64,000 bases of DNA from Corynebacterium sp. HMSC29G08 (GTDB lineage Bacteria > Actinomycetota > Actinomycetes > Mycobacteriales > Mycobacteriaceae), in contig NZ_KV786241.1 of the NCBI RefSeq assembly GCF_001806875.1, forward strand, positions 87,318 through 151,317, in the 5' to 3' direction. The position numbers were made by a program, and so were the translations under genes. Below the pieces are notes generated by a model. That model was not told the origin of the DNA, did no database searches, and worked only from the letters and a program-made list of their open reading frames with translations. Numbering within the stretch: position 1 is the stretch's first letter; each line of letters begins with the position of its first letter. Below are positions 44,252 through 56,900 of the stretch, piece by piece.

Positions 44252-45236
44252 CGCCAGATACGATCACACTGACCCGATCCATGGCGGCAAGGCACGACAG
44301 GATCGCGGTGATGACAAAGTTGTCGCGCTGCTGATCACTCAGGCCGTTAACAATCGGCAGCGACGCTTCCGCCTGCACGTGCAGGGTTGCTAGATCTTTG
44401 TGTAGGTACACACCGGTGCCAAGGGCGTGATCAGTCACGTCGTTGCACGCAAGCCAGGTGCGTAAGAACGCTGATCTCTCATGCAGGCCGGTATCCCACA
44501 TGGACGCCACACGGATGTAAGCACCGGTGTCCACCATCAGTGCAAACGTCACCCCGTTGACACCGGTGGCAATGACCCCGTCAGTCACCGCGTAGGAAAA
44601 CTCGAGCGCCTCCAGCGAGGTCTTGAGTGCCTCCAAATCCACTGGCTTTGGCATGCTCAACGCTGGGGGAGGGGTGTAGAGGTCGGGCGCGTGAAACGCA
44701 GCGTCGTCAAGCAGAAGCTCCTTGAGCAACGCCTGATGATCCTGGGAGCGCATCAGCGCGGGCGGAAGCGGGGTATCAAAACCAATGGGCAGCGTATGTG
44801 CGCGCAGCTGTGTGGCAAACCCCTGCTGCTGCTCGCAGAAGTTGGCCAGGAATGTTAGCAGCTGAGCATCGCTGAGCCCATAGCGAATGGGGATCGCGCT
44901 GCGCAGGCGGACACGGAAATCACCAGCATCCAGCAAGCGGCACGAGGCAACCGGACCCAACTGATCACGATTCCACTGGTTGCAAAGCTGGGCGAGGTCA
45001 GTCGCAGCCTCAAAAGCTGTGGGGATGCGATCTACCGCGTCCAACACAAGCGTCTGCGGACGCTGGTAGGAAATCCACACAGTCAGCGTTGCCGTGGGCA
45101 GGCCAACCACCACCCGATCCGGGCGAGTCAGCGTGTCAAAGCCCAAGCCATGCAACGCAGCAGCTACTCGCGTAAGGGTGACTTCTTCAAGCGGCTCATG
45201 GTTTCGGCCGCTTTCTACTCGCCTGTGTCTACCCAT
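44217..45236 (-). CDS. YbjN-domain protein
   Basis: A 339-residue soluble protein with two copies of a YbjN-like domain (about 15-150 and 200-325): the segment ATDLAQLCNQWNRDQLGP and the later RSAFLRTWLACNDVTDHALG correspond to each other. YbjN-like proteins are chaperone-secretion-like folds; in corynebacteria a gene of this type often precedes hisD, role unknown. TAAACT lies 7 bases before the ATG, so the mRNA is probably leaderless. Confidence 0.82.
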   Translation of the reverse strand: MGRHRRVESGRNHEPLEEVTLTRVAAALHGLGFDTLTRPDRVVVGLPTATLTVWISYQRPQTLVLDAVDRIPTAFEAATDLAQLCNQWNRDQLGPVASCRLLDAGDFRVRLRSAIPIRYGLSDAQLLTFLANFCEQQQGFATQLRAHTLPIGFDTPLPPALMRSQDHQALLKELLLDDAAFHAPDLYTPPPALSMPKPVDLEALKTSLEALEFSYAVTDGVIATGVNGVTFALMVDTGAYIRVASMWDTGLHERSAFLRTWLACNDVTDHALGTGVYLHKDLATLHVQAEASLPIVNGLSDQQRDNFVITAILSCLAAMDRVSVIVSGATYVQWPPSTP

Positions 45237-45243
45237 GTGGGTG

Positions 45244-45249
45244 AGTTTA
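45244..45249 (-). promoter_or_regulatory. -10 element of the YbjN-like gene (leaderless)
   Basis: TAAACT on the minus strand, 7 bases before the ATG at 45236. Confidence 0.45.
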
Positions 45250-45273
45250 GGCCCGCTGAGCCACTGACAGGGA

Positions 45274-45279
45274 TAGACT
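45274..45279 (+). promoter_or_regulatory. -10 element of hisD (leaderless)
   Basis: TAGACT, 7 bases before the hisD ATG; the likely main promoter of the his operon. No leader peptide or T-box fits in the 50-base gap. Confidence 0.5.
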
Positions 45280-45286
45280 TAGACAA

Positions 45287-48301
<3,015 letters not shown>

Positions 48302-48349
48302 AATCCAATGAGGTAACTGAAAAGCGAACACACAGAAGGGAGCGTGACA

Positions 48350-49663
48350 GTGGCGTTGATCGGCGCTTTTTCAAGGGCGCGTAGGCCGTTAACACCAGAA
48401 GAAGTAAGTGGTGTGACATCGGTGTGGCGGGCCCGAGGCATGGTCACCGTCATGTTCACGGTGGCTTCCGCTTTCATCGCATGGTCAATGCTCCTGCCAG
48501 TTGTTCCTACAGCCGTGTTGGACGCTGGCGGCTCCGAAATGCTTGCGGGGCTAAGCACTGGCATATTCATGCTGTTCGCGGTGACTACCCAAGTGCTCAC
48601 TCCATTGCTTTTGCGTGTGTGTGGGTATCGCTTAGTCATGTTCACCTCAGCGCTGCTGCTTGGCGGACCCGCTTTTGGCTACATGCTTGGGATGGAGCCT
48701 GGCGTGCTGCTGACGGTGAGTGCGATTCGCGGTGTTGGCTTTGGCGCCTTGTCGGTGGCGCAGGCAGCGATTGTCGCGGAACTTGTGCCGCTGCGCATGC
48801 TTGGGCGTGCTACGGGGTCGCTGGGGTTGTTCGTTGGGGCGTCCCAAATGGTCGCTTTACCGTTGGGCCTTTTGCTTGTAGACGCAGTGGGCTACAACGG
48901 GGTCTACGTCATCGGAGCCATCGTCGGGTTGCTCTCATTGTTTGCGGCGGTGCTGATCCCGACACTGATGCCAGCTGCTGAGGATCATGCCTCCACCAAC
49001 GTGATTCGTGTGCCAACGTGGCACCTGGTCCTTGTGCCTGCTTTGGCGATGTTGTTTATCGCAACTGCGTACGGCGCGATTACTAACTTCCTTCCCGCGT
49101 CCATGCGGGAGTTGGATGCCACACACGGCGCAGCCTTTGGCGGTGTAATGCTGGGTCTGCTCAACTTTGCCGTCATGCTCTCGCGCTTTTATGCAGGCCG
49201 CGTGACTGACCGTAAAGGACAGCCGGGAAGCGTGGTCATACCGTCGCAAATTTGCGCAGCGATTGGTGTTTTTATGATCACGGTGATTCTTGTGATGGAA
49301 CTGCCGGTTTGGACAATGGCCATCGCAGTGATCTTCTACGGGCTTGGTTTCGGTGCTGTGCAAAATGAGGCACTGACCATGATGTTCTACCGTCTGCCGC
49401 GCTCGAAAGCATCCCAAGCTTCTGCGATTTGGAACATTTCGTACGACAGCGGCACGGGAATTGGCTCCACGGTTTACGGCATGATGCTGGCGGGAATGAC
49501 CTTTGCCCCCATGTTTGGCATCGCTGCAACGGTGATTCTGCTCGGACTTGGCGTGACCCTGCTGGATAGACAGCTGGGCCGCTATCGTGTGGTGGAAGTG
49601 AACAACCTTGCGGTTCGCCTGAAGTCCGTACAGGTACCGGGGCGCAGAAGGCCGAAGCGCTAA
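48350..49663 (+). CDS. MFS transporter
   Basis: A membrane protein of about 437 residues with 12 predicted helices of the major facilitator superfamily; the loop 2-3 region is degenerate, while [13 protein letters not shown] near residue 285 is a good loop 8-9 motif. Substrate unknown; the position inside the his operon of corynebacteria hints at amino-acid or pathway-intermediate export, an inference only. The GTG at 48350 was preferred over the GTG at 48344 since AAGGGAG lies 7 bases from the former and only 1 base from the latter. Confidence 0.9.
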   Translation: MALIGAFSRARRPLTPEEVSGVTSVWRARGMVTVMFTVASAFIAWSMLLPVVPTAVLDAGGSEMLAGLSTGIFMLFAVTTQVLTPLLLRVCGYRLVMFTSALLLGGPAFGYMLGMEPGVLLTVSAIRGVGFGALSVAQAAIVAELVPLRMLGRATGSLGLFVGASQMVALPLGLLLVDAVGYNGVYVIGAIVGLLSLFAAVLIPTLMPAAEDHASTNVIRVPTWHLVLVPALAMLFIATAYGAITNFLPASMRELDATHGAAFGGVMLGLLNFAVMLSRFYAGRVTDRKGQPGSVVIPSQICAAIGVFMITVILVMELPVWTMAIAVIFYGLGFGAVQNEALTMMFYRLPRSKASQASAIWNISYDSGTGIGSTVYGMMLAGMTFAPMFGIAATVILLGLGVTLLDRQLGRYRVVEVNNLAVRLKSVQVPGRRRPKR

Positions 49664-49666
49664 AAT
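49661..49666 (+). promoter_or_regulatory. -10 element of hisH (internal, leaderless)
   Basis: TAAAAT, 8 bases before the hisH ATG; it overlaps the MFS stop and may be an internal promoter. Confidence 0.4.
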
Positions 49667-49674
49667 CAACGCCC

Positions 49675-50322
49675 ATGTCTACACACCAACCCTCGGTAGC
49701 ACTTTTAGATTATGGCGCAGGAAACCTACGTTCTGCTCAACGTGCCCTTGAGCACGTCGGCGCACAGGTCAACGTCACCCGCGACCCCAAGGAAGCTGTT
49801 GAGGCCACGGGCCTTGTCGTACCAGGCGTTGGTGCGTTCGCGGCGTGTATGCAGGGGCTGAATGCGGTTGGTGGGCCGCGCATTGTTGGCCAGCGCCTCG
49901 CAGGGTCGCGCCCAGTGTTGGGGATCTGCGTTGGCATGCAGGTCATGTTCGAAACAGGCGTGGAGCACGGGGTTGAGGCGAAAGGGCTGGGAGAGTGGCC
50001 GGGCAGCGTGGATAAGCTTCAAGCCCCAGTGCTGCCCCATATGGGGTGGAATACCGTGGAGCAGCCCAAGGACACCGTCATGTTTGATGGCATCGACCCA
50101 GATGCGCGCTTCTACTTTGTGCACTCGTATGCCGCACGGGAGTTTCCGCTGCAGGAAGATGACTTCATTGCATACCCCAAGGTGGCGTGGGCGCAGCACG
50201 GGCACTCCCGGTTTGTGGCAGCTGTTGAAAACGGCCCACTTTGGGCAACGCAGTTCCACCCGGAAAAGTCCGGGGATGCGGGCCTGGCGCTACTGCGCAA
50301 CTGGGTGAAACAGCTGGGTTAG
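49675..50322 (+). CDS. hisH: imidazole glycerol phosphate synthase, glutaminase subunit
   Basis: A 215-residue class I glutamine amidotransferase that feeds ammonia to HisF. The nucleophile is in [11 protein letters not shown] (Cys near residue 83), and the catalytic His/Glu in [12 protein letters not shown] near the end. It forms a complex with HisF, encoded three genes on. Confidence 0.96.
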   Translation: MSTHQPSVALLDYGAGNLRSAQRALEHVGAQVNVTRDPKEAVEATGLVVPGVGAFAACMQGLNAVGGPRIVGQRLAGSRPVLGICVGMQVMFETGVEHGVEAKGLGEWPGSVDKLQAPVLPHMGWNTVEQPKDTVMFDGIDPDARFYFVHSYAAREFPLQEDDFIAYPKVAWAQHGHSRFVAAVENGPLWATQFHPEKSGDAGLALLRNWVKQLG

Positions 50323-50325
50323 ACT
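50320..50325 (+). promoter_or_regulatory. -10 element of hisA (internal, leaderless)
   Basis: TAGACT, 7 bases before the hisA ATG; same hexamer and spacing as hisD. It overlaps the hisH stop. Confidence 0.4.
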
Positions 50326-50332
50326 AGCCGCT

Positions 50333-51070
50333 ATGACATTTACTCTGCTGCCAGCTGTCGATGTGGTTAATGGCCAGGCTGTTCGCCTGGATCAGGGGGA
50401 AGCCGGAACTGAAAAAGTCTACGGGGACCCCCTTTCTGCGGCCAAGCAGTGGCAGGACGAGGGCGCGACCTGGTTGCACTTTGTGGATTTGGATGCGGCC
50501 TTTGGGCGCGGATCCAACCATGAGCTGATGGCAGACATCACCCGCCAGTTAGACATCAATGTGGAGCTGACCGGCGGCATTCGGGACGATGCAAGTCTGG
50601 AGCGCGCCCTGGCAACCGGAGCAAAGCGCGTGAACATTGGTACCGCCGCGCTGCAGAATCCGGAGTGGATGGAGTCTGTTATTGCGCGCTACGGCGACAA
50701 GGTGGCTATTGATCTTGCGGTGCGTGAAGAAAACGGGCAGTGGCAGGCCAAGGGCAATGGTTGGACTTCTGACGGTGGGGACCTGTGGGAGGTGCTCGAG
50801 CGTTTTGATGCTGCGGGCTGCACCAGGTTCGTGGTCACTGACGTGAGCAAAGACGGCACGCTAGCTGGCCCGAACGTGGAGCTGTTGCGTGAGGTCTCTG
50901 CCGCGACGGACGCGTTTGTTACGGCTTCCGGTGGTATTGCCACGATTGAAGACGTCACGCAGATTGCCTCCTACGCGGACGAAGGCATTGATTCTGTCAT
51001 CATTGGCAAGGCGCTGTATGAGAAGCGCTTTACTCTGCGTGAGGCGCTTGCTGCAGTAGGTGCCTGCTAG
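50333..51070 (+). CDS. hisA: phosphoribosyl isomerase A (HisA)
   Basis: A 245-residue TIM-barrel enzyme that isomerises ProFAR to PRFAR. The catalytic aspartates lie in [10 protein letters not shown] (D9) and in [10 protein letters not shown] (D near 169, with KDGTLAGPN following). Many actinobacteria have PriA, which also does the TrpF reaction; corynebacteria are known for a narrowed HisA-only form after acquiring a foreign trp operon. The sequence alone does not prove which applies here. Confidence 0.95.
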   Translation: MTFTLLPAVDVVNGQAVRLDQGEAGTEKVYGDPLSAAKQWQDEGATWLHFVDLDAAFGRGSNHELMADITRQLDINVELTGGIRDDASLERALATGAKRVNIGTAALQNPEWMESVIARYGDKVAIDLAVREENGQWQAKGNGWTSDGGDLWEVLERFDAAGCTRFVVTDVSKDGTLAGPNVELLREVSAATDAFVTASGGIATIEDVTQIASYADEGIDSVIIGKALYEKRFTLREALAAVGAC

Positions 51071-51072
51071 CC

Positions 51073-51876
51073 GTGTCGGCGGATATTCAGCGCTATTTGG
51101 ACGTTGCGCTTGAGGCTGTGGCCAAGGCGCGTGAGGTGCTGTTGGCTCACCGAGGTGCGGCGCCTGCCTTGATCAAAGGCAAGGGTGATTTTGCCACCGA
51201 GGCTGATTTAGCAATTGAGGCGCTGCTGCGTGAACACCTGCGCAGGGAAACCGGTATCAACGTCTTTGGGGAGGAAAACGGCGGCGAGTTCACCCCGGAG
51301 GCCTGCTGGGTGCTCGATCCTATAGACGGCACGTCGAACTACTCCGCCGGCAACCCGAATTGCGCTATTTTGGTCTCTCTCGTGTTGGAAGGCCAGCCGG
51401 TCCTCGCAGTCGTAGACATGCCGCTGTTGGGCTTGCACGTTTCTGCCTGCGCAGGCGGCCCAGTGGTGTGTAACGGTGAGGTGCTGCCGCCATTAGAGGA
51501 CACCGGTGGGCAGGGGCGTGCCGCACAGGTGGGCGTTGGTTCGGTTGGCTCAGATGACCGAGTGCGCTTCCCAGCGCCGCTGCGTCTGGCCTTGATCGGT
51601 CTGCTTGCAGACGGCCCGTTGCGCCCACGTATCTCCGGATCCGTTGGCGTGGACCTGGCGTTTGTAGCGCTTGGTATCTACCGGGCGGCAGTGAGCTTTT
51701 CCCCGTATGTGTGGGACAACGCCGCAGGTGTTCTGCTTGCGCGTTGCGCTGGAGCGATAGTCACGGACGTGGATGGAGGGCCGTGGACGCCTGAGAGTGT
51801 AGGGGCGATCGTTGGTGCGCCGTCAGCGCATGAGACGGTGCTCAGTAGCATGTTGCACATATCCGCAAATACATAA
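51073..51876 (+). CDS. impA: inositol monophosphatase-family phosphatase
   Basis: A 267-residue Mg-dependent, lithium-sensitive-type phosphatase. The metal motifs are EADLAIEALL with GEENGGEF, DPIDGTSNY near residue 82, and WDNAAGVLLARCAGA near 216. The gene sits between hisA and hisF, as impA does in Corynebacterium glutamicum. It may dephosphorylate histidinol phosphate or inositol phosphate; the exact substrate is open. GTG start 3 bases after hisA. Confidence 0.88.
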   Translation: MSADIQRYLDVALEAVAKAREVLLAHRGAAPALIKGKGDFATEADLAIEALLREHLRRETGINVFGEENGGEFTPEACWVLDPIDGTSNYSAGNPNCAILVSLVLEGQPVLAVVDMPLLGLHVSACAGGPVVCNGEVLPPLEDTGGQGRAAQVGVGSVGSDDRVRFPAPLRLALIGLLADGPLRPRISGSVGVDLAFVALGIYRAAVSFSPYVWDNAAGVLLARCAGAIVTDVDGGPWTPESVGAIVGAPSAHETVLSSMLHISANT

Positions 51877-51889
51877 ATAAGGAGCAGCC

Positions 51890-52669
51890 ATGACCGTAGC
51901 TGTGCGAGTGATTCCCTGCCTGGACGTGGATAACGGCCGCGTGGTCAAGGGTGTGAATTTTGAAAACCTCAAAGATGCTGGCGACCCAGTGGAGTTAGCC
52001 AAGCGTTATGGCGAAGAGGGTGCAGATGAGTTGACGTTTTTGGACGTCACTGCATCTAAAGAGGGCCGCGGCACGATGCTTGAGGTTGTGCGCCGAACCG
52101 CGGACCAGGTGTTTATCCCACTGACCGTTGGTGGCGGTGTGCGCAGTGCTGATGATGTGCGTGAGCTGCTGCGCGCCGGCGCGGACAAGGTCAGCGTGAA
52201 CACTGCAGCGATTGCGCGACCAGAGCTGCTGCGTGAACTGGCGCAGGAGTTTGGCTCCCAGTGCATTGTGCTCTCTGTTGATGCGCGACGCTGCACTGAC
52301 GCCTCCGGCGCAGAGACCACGCCTTCCGGTTTCGAGGTGACCACGCATGGTGGTACTCGCTCCGCTGGACTGGATGCCATTGAGTGGGCACGTACCGGCG
52401 AGCAGTTGGGTGTTGGTGAGATCCTGCTGAACTCCATGGATGGTGACGGCACGAAGGAAGGCTTCGATCTTGAGCTTTTGCGCCAGGTTCGCGCGGCGGT
52501 GAGCATTCCAGTGATCGCCTCTGGTGGCGCGGGTAGCGCTGCGCACTTCCCGCCGGCGGTATCAGCGGGTGCGGATGCGGTGCTCGCGGCGTCTATCTTC
52601 CACTTTGGTGAGGTGTCTATCGCCGAGGTGAAGCAGGCGCTGGCTGACGCGGGTTATGAGGTGCGTTAG
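51890..52669 (+). CDS. hisF: imidazole glycerol phosphate synthase, cyclase subunit
   Basis: A 259-residue TIM barrel that uses ammonia from HisH to close the imidazole ring. The catalytic aspartates lie in [13 protein letters not shown] (D11) and VLSVDARR (D near 131). ATAAGGAG precedes the ATG. It is followed without gap by hisI. Confidence 0.97.
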   Translation: MTVAVRVIPCLDVDNGRVVKGVNFENLKDAGDPVELAKRYGEEGADELTFLDVTASKEGRGTMLEVVRRTADQVFIPLTVGGGVRSADDVRELLRAGADKVSVNTAAIARPELLRELAQEFGSQCIVLSVDARRCTDASGAETTPSGFEVTTHGGTRSAGLDAIEWARTGEQLGVGEILLNSMDGDGTKEGFDLELLRQVRAAVSIPVIASGGAGSAAHFPPAVSAGADAVLAASIFHFGEVSIAEVKQALADAGYEVR

Positions 52670-53047
52670 ATGCCTCAAGAAGTGTCTCAGGAGCTCACCA
52701 ACCCGGCCGATTTTGAGCTAGACCCGGACATTGCTGCACGTCTTAGGCGCAACGCGGCTGGCCTTGTCCCTGCGATTGTGCAGGCGGTTGACACGCGCGA
52801 GGTGCTGATGATGGCGTGGATGGATGACCACGCGCTCGCGCACACGTTGGCTACGCGTCGTGGCACGTACTATTCGCGTTCGCGCAAAGAGTACTGGATC
52901 AAGGGCTTGACCTCAGGAAACGTGCAAGCAGTGGAGTCGGTGGCGCTGGATTGTGATGGCGACACGATTCTGGTTACGGTGCGGCAAACGGGTGGGGCCT
53001 GCCACACGGGCGATCGCACGTGTTTTGACGCGGATGTGTTGCTGTGA
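52670..53047 (+). CDS. hisI: phosphoribosyl-AMP cyclohydrolase
   Basis: A 125-residue zinc enzyme opening the adenine ring of phosphoribosyl-AMP. Metal ligands are in [10 protein letters not shown] and in the C-terminal [17 protein letters not shown]-type substrate loop ([14 protein letters not shown]) is present. It lacks the HisE pyrophosphatase domain, which must lie elsewhere. The stop overlaps the next start. Confidence 0.96.
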   Translation: MPQEVSQELTNPADFELDPDIAARLRRNAAGLVPAIVQAVDTREVLMMAWMDDHALAHTLATRRGTYYSRSRKEYWIKGLTSGNVQAVESVALDCDGDTILVTVRQTGGACHTGDRTCFDADVLL

Positions 53048-53691
53048 TGGCGCCGCACAGAATTGGGGCGATGCTGATCGCGCTTGGCGCCACGCTGTTG
53101 GCTGTGTTTTCGCGTGTGCCATGGATCACCGCCACCTATGAGGATTCTCTATCCGGCGGTGGTGTTGCCCAGATCCGTGGTGCGGACTGGTCTACGGAGA
53201 CCACCGCCGTTGCGCTTTTGCTGTTCGTCGGCGCCTTGGGGGCTTTTGCTTTACGACGCCTAGGTCGCCGCACCACAGCGATCATCTCCGCCATTGCCGC
53301 TGTCGGTGCAGCGGTCTCGCCGGCGCTGCTGCTTGCGCGCGGGGCCGATGCGGAGCGTGTGCACGCGCTTTTGACCTCTGGTGCAGACGCAGCGCAAACA
53401 ACAGCGTCGAAAGCGGAGCTGATTTCGGAGTGGGCAAAGATCACCTCCACGGACGTCTCCACAGCGTTTCCACTGCTCACACTGCTTGGTGCGGCGCTTG
53501 CCATGGTGGGTGCGGTCATTGTTGCGCTGCGTCCAGGCAAGGACGCACCGAAGCTGAGCAAGTACGAAAAAGAGGCGGTGCGGCGCAAGCATCTCGAAGA
53601 AGACATGGAGGCGCGACCTGACTCAGGCCGCGTTATGTGGGACGCGCTGGACGCGGATATTGATCCCACCGATTTCTCCACAGAGCGCTAG
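53047..53691 (+). CDS. TIGR02234-type membrane protein
   Basis: A 214-residue protein with hydrophobic helices at about 7-25, 52-72, 80-100 and 150-172 and a charged C-terminal tail. It matches the actinobacterial 'trp operon/membrane' family TIGR02234, which in mycobacteria stands between trpE and trpC. Function unknown. The ATG overlaps the hisI stop (GTGATG, so GTG at 53044 is possible). Here trpE is absent, and the next gene is the TrpC-like one. Confidence 0.82.
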   Translation: MAPHRIGAMLIALGATLLAVFSRVPWITATYEDSLSGGGVAQIRGADWSTETTAVALLLFVGALGAFALRRLGRRTTAIISAIAAVGAAVSPALLLARGADAERVHALLTSGADAAQTTASKAELISEWAKITSTDVSTAFPLLTLLGAALAMVGAVIVALRPGKDAPKLSKYEKEAVRRKHLEEDMEARPDSGRVMWDALDADIDPTDFSTER

Positions 53692-53697
53692 GCGCAC

Positions 53698-53703
53698 TAG
53701 CCT
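53698..53703 (+). promoter_or_regulatory. -10 element of the TrpC-like gene (leaderless)
   Basis: TAGCCT, 7 bases before the ATG at 53711. Confidence 0.35.
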
Positions 53704-53710
53704 TAGGCAC

Positions 53711-54526
53711 ATGCTGGGGTCGAGCGTGGTTAATCCGGTGGTGGACGGGGTGCTGCGTGACGTCGAAAAGCGGGAAGCTCAAGTGCCTTTCAAGGAGATC
53801 AAGGCGCGCTCCCGTGACATGGAACCCACGCGAGACGCCCGTGCCGCGCTTTTGCGGCCGGGCTGCAGTGTGATTGCAGAAATCAAGCTGAACTCGCCCG
53901 TCTTTGGCCCGACCAGGGTTGATCGACGGGCGATTGCTGAAGTGTCGAAAGCTATTGAAGACGGCGGGGCGCACCTAATTGCATGCCAGACTGAGCGCCT
54001 GCGTTTTGATGGCTCCCTGCACGACATGGCCGCCGCCCGTGCAGCAGTGAGTCTGCCAATGGTGTGCCGCGACGTGATTGTGGATCCGTATCAGATCCAT
54101 GAAGCGCGCTGCTACGGCGCGGACGTGCTGCCGCTGCAGGTGGGGATTTTGGAGGAAGCCAGGCTGGCGGCTCTTCTAGACCGCGCGGAATCGCTGGGCA
54201 TGGTGGTGATGGCGGAGGTGCGCACGCCTGAAGAAGCGGACTTGGCGCTGAGGGTGGGGGCGAGCGTGATCGCGGTGAACTCTTGGACCTTTGACACCAA
54301 CGATTTGCGCCACGGCGTCTTCGCTGAGATTGTGCCCGGCCTACCCAGCGAGGTGATCAAGATTTCGCTGGGTGGCGTGACTTCTGTGCGTGACCTGTTG
54401 GATGCGGCCTCAAGTGGTGCGGATGCCGTGTTGGCGGCGGAAGCGATCATGAGCGGTGACGATATCTTTGCCGCTACGCGCAAGCTTGCTGCGGCTGGAC
54501 AACACCCCTCCTGCCCGAGACGGTAG
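53711..54526 (+). CDS. TrpC-like protein with altered active site
   Basis: A 271-residue TIM barrel clearly related to indole-3-glycerol phosphate synthase ([41 protein letters not shown]). E57, K59, E169 and N190 of the active site are kept. The catalytic lysine of the RKDF motif is arginine (R120), and the AESG motif with the catalytic glutamate reads SLGG (L220). So normal synthase activity is doubtful. Position after TIGR02234 and before lgt is that of mycobacterial trpC, with trpE, trpB and trpA missing. The ATG is preferred over the open frame upstream. Confidence 0.85.
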   Translation: MLGSSVVNPVVDGVLRDVEKREAQVPFKEIKARSRDMEPTRDARAALLRPGCSVIAEIKLNSPVFGPTRVDRRAIAEVSKAIEDGGAHLIACQTERLRFDGSLHDMAAARAAVSLPMVCRDVIVDPYQIHEARCYGADVLPLQVGILEEARLAALLDRAESLGMVVMAEVRTPEEADLALRVGASVIAVNSWTFDTNDLRHGVFAEIVPGLPSEVIKISLGGVTSVRDLLDAASSGADAVLAAEAIMSGDDIFAATRKLAAAGQHPSCPRR

Positions 54527-54545
54527 TGTGCTGGGGGTGCAAACC

Positions 54546-55418
54546 ATGATCTTGGCTAACATCCCATCGCCGCCACAGGGTGTGTGGCACCTTGGCCCGG
54601 TGCCTATCCGTGCGTATGCGCTGTGCATTATGACCGGCATCATTGTGGCTACGTTTATTGGCATCCGTCGCTACCAAGCACGCGGCGGCAGTGCGGACAC
54701 GGTGTGGGACGCACTGATTGTTGTCATCCCTGCCGGCATTATCGGTGGCCGTCTCTATCACGTGATCACGGATCATGATAAGTACTTCGGAGCAGGGAAA
54801 GACCCGCTGCAGGCATTCAATATCACCGCAGGCGGCCTCGGTATTTGGGGTGCGGTGGCGCTAGGCGCTGTGGCGCTGATGGTGATGATGCGGGTGAAAA
54901 AGCTGCCTTTTTTGCCACTTGCGGACGCGCTTGCTCCCGGCGTGATCTTGGCCCAAGGCATTGGGCGTTTGGGCAACTGGTTTAACCAGGAGCTCTACGG
55001 CGCGGTAACAGATGTGCCCTGGGCGCTCGACATTTACTACCGTGTGGATTCCGCAGGTAATTATTCACCGCTGAACGGCCATTCCACCGGCGAAGTCATC
55101 GCTAGCGTTCACCCGACGTTTTTGTATGAGCTGATCTGGAACGTGTGCATCTTCGCGCTGCTGATTTGGGCGGATCGCAGGTTCACGCTTGGGCACGGGC
55201 GTGTGCTGTGGCTGTATGTTGCCGGCTACACGTTCGGAAGGTTCTTCATTGAGTTGATGCGCACTGATGCGGCGACGATGATTTTGGGCCAGCGTGTGAA
55301 CACGTGGGTGTCTGGGATCTTGTTTATCGTGGCGCTGGTGTTGTTCCTGCGTGCTGAGCGTGGACGCGAAACCCCGCAGGAGGTGGATCCCGCGAACGCG
55401 CATGAGCGCGAAAACTGA
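54546..55418 (+). CDS. lgt: prolipoprotein diacylglyceryl transferase
   Basis: A 290-residue membrane enzyme that attaches diacylglycerol to the lipobox cysteine, the step before LspA. Seven hydrophobic helices are visible. The signature [13 protein letters not shown] is near 140-152, and [11 protein letters not shown] and [11 protein letters not shown] follow. ATG at 54546 is supported by the conserved start [17 protein letters not shown] at 54537 lies 7 bases from TAGTGT (54524-54529) and may be a leaderless start. Confidence 0.95.
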   Translation: MILANIPSPPQGVWHLGPVPIRAYALCIMTGIIVATFIGIRRYQARGGSADTVWDALIVVIPAGIIGGRLYHVITDHDKYFGAGKDPLQAFNITAGGLGIWGAVALGAVALMVMMRVKKLPFLPLADALAPGVILAQGIGRLGNWFNQELYGAVTDVPWALDIYYRVDSAGNYSPLNGHSTGEVIASVHPTFLYELIWNVCIFALLIWADRRFTLGHGRVLWLYVAGYTFGRFFIELMRTDAATMILGQRVNTWVSGILFIVALVLFLRAERGRETPQEVDPANAHEREN

Positions 55419-55419
55419 G

Positions 55420-55425
55420 TAAGGT
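55420..55425 (+). promoter_or_regulatory. -10 element of pyk (leaderless)
   Basis: TAAGGT, 7 bases before the pyk GTG. The AAGG within it could instead be a ribosome site. Confidence 0.3.
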
Positions 55426-55432
55426 TGGGCGC

Positions 55433-56857
55433 GTGGATAGAAGAACAAAGATTGTATGTACCTTGGGTCCCGCAGTGGCAAGCAAAGATGCCATTGTGGG
55501 TCTTGTCCGCGAGGGCATGGATGTCGCTCGTCTGAACTTCTCCCACGGCGACTACCCGGATCATGAGCAGAATTACCGCTGGGTCCGTGAGGCTACGGAT
55601 GAGACTGGCCACGCCGTGGGCATCCTGGCTGACTTGCAGGGTCCGAAGATTCGCCTGGGCCGGTTTGAGGGGGATGGCAAAACGTACTGGGAGACTGGTG
55701 AGATTGTCCGCATCACCGTTGATGATGTTGTGGGCACGCACGACAGGGTTTCCACCACGTACAAGCAGCTTGCGCAGGATGCGGAGCCGGGGGACAGGTT
55801 GCTTGTAGACGATGGCAAGGTCGGCCTCGTCTGCATCGAAGTTGATGGCAACGATGTGGTGTGCAAGGTCACCGAGGGTGGCCCTGTGTCCAACAACAAG
55901 GGTGTGTCTCTTCCTGGCATGGCTATTTCCGTGCCAGCGTTGAGTGAGAAGGACAAGGAAGACTTGCGCTTCGCGCTGCGTATGGGCGTGGACATGATTG
56001 CGCTTTCCTTCGTTCGCTCGCCGTCCGATGTGGATTTGGTACACGAGATCATGGATGAGGTTGGCCGCCGCGTTCCGGTTATTGCGAAGCTGGAGAAGCC
56101 GGAGGCGGTTGACGCGCTGGAGTCCATCATCTTGGCATTCGATGCGGTGATGGTGGCTCGTGGTGATCTTGGTGTGGAGATCCCGCTGGAGCAGGTGCCG
56201 CTGGTGCAAAAGCGCGTGATTCAGATTGCGCGTGAGAACGCGAAGCCGGTGATTGTGGCTACGCAGATGCTTGATTCCATGATTGATAACTCGCGCCCGA
56301 CGCGTGCTGAGGCATCCGATGTGGCTAACGCGGTGCTTGATGGCGCGGATGCGGTGATGCTTTCCGGCGAGACATCGGTTGGTGTTGACCCGCACAACGT
56401 GGTGCGCACCATGAGCAGAATCGTGCGTTCTGCCGAGACCATGGGCACGGTCCCGCCGCTGAATCACATTCCGCGCACCAAGCGTGGTGTGGTGTCGTTT
56501 TCCGCAAATGACATTGCTAGCCGCCTGAATGCGCGCGCAATTGTCACGTTCACCACCTCTGGTGACACGGCGCGCCGCGTGGCTCGTCTGCACCCAGACC
56601 TGCCACTTTTGGTGTTCACGCCGGTGCAGCAGGTGCGTTCTCAGCTTGCGATCACGTGGGGTGTGGAGACGTTCCTGTGCCCAGACGTCTACTCCACAGA
56701 TGACATGATTCGCACAGTGGATGACATCTTGCTCGCGCTTGATAGCTACAAGAAGGGCGAAACGATGGTGGTGGTTGCAGGTATCCCGCCGGGGGTTGCT
56801 GGCACCACGAACACGATTCACGTGCACCAGTTGGGCGAGGACACGCGTAATCCGTAA
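55433..56857 (+). CDS. pyk: pyruvate kinase
   Basis: A 474-residue glycolytic enzyme making pyruvate and ATP from phosphoenolpyruvate. RRTKIVCTLGPA at the start, the catalytic lysine region VIAKLEKPEAVD, and MVARGDLGVEIP are complete, with the A, B and C domains in order. The GTG start gives MDRRTKIVCTLGP, as in other corynebacteria. Confidence 0.97.
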   Translation: MDRRTKIVCTLGPAVASKDAIVGLVREGMDVARLNFSHGDYPDHEQNYRWVREATDETGHAVGILADLQGPKIRLGRFEGDGKTYWETGEIVRITVDDVVGTHDRVSTTYKQLAQDAEPGDRLLVDDGKVGLVCIEVDGNDVVCKVTEGGPVSNNKGVSLPGMAISVPALSEKDKEDLRFALRMGVDMIALSFVRSPSDVDLVHEIMDEVGRRVPVIAKLEKPEAVDALESIILAFDAVMVARGDLGVEIPLEQVPLVQKRVIQIARENAKPVIVATQMLDSMIDNSRPTRAEASDVANAVLDGADAVMLSGETSVGVDPHNVVRTMSRIVRSAETMGTVPPLNHIPRTKRGVVSFSANDIASRLNARAIVTFTTSGDTARRVARLHPDLPLLVFTPVQQVRSQLAITWGVETFLCPDVYSTDDMIRTVDDILLALDSYKKGETMVVVAGIPPGVAGTTNTIHVHQLGEDTRNP

Positions 56858-56862
56858 GTAGA

Positions 56863-56868
56863 TACCCT
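56863..56868 (+). promoter_or_regulatory. possible -10 element of the UvrA paralogue
   Basis: TACCCT, 7 bases before the ATG at 56876; it overlaps the left arm of the start-codon hairpin. Confidence 0.3.
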
Positions 56869-56900
56869 GGATGCCATGACTGCTCGAGATGGCATCCAGG
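56866..56900. promoter_or_regulatory. 12-bp hairpin over the start codon of the UvrA paralogue
   Basis: CCTGGATGCCAT (56866-56877) and ATGGCATCCAGG (56889-56900) are perfect complements with an 11-base loop that contains CTCGAG. The ATG at 56876 lies at the top of the left arm, so an RNA hairpin would hide it; as DNA the site could be an operator. Confidence 0.7.
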
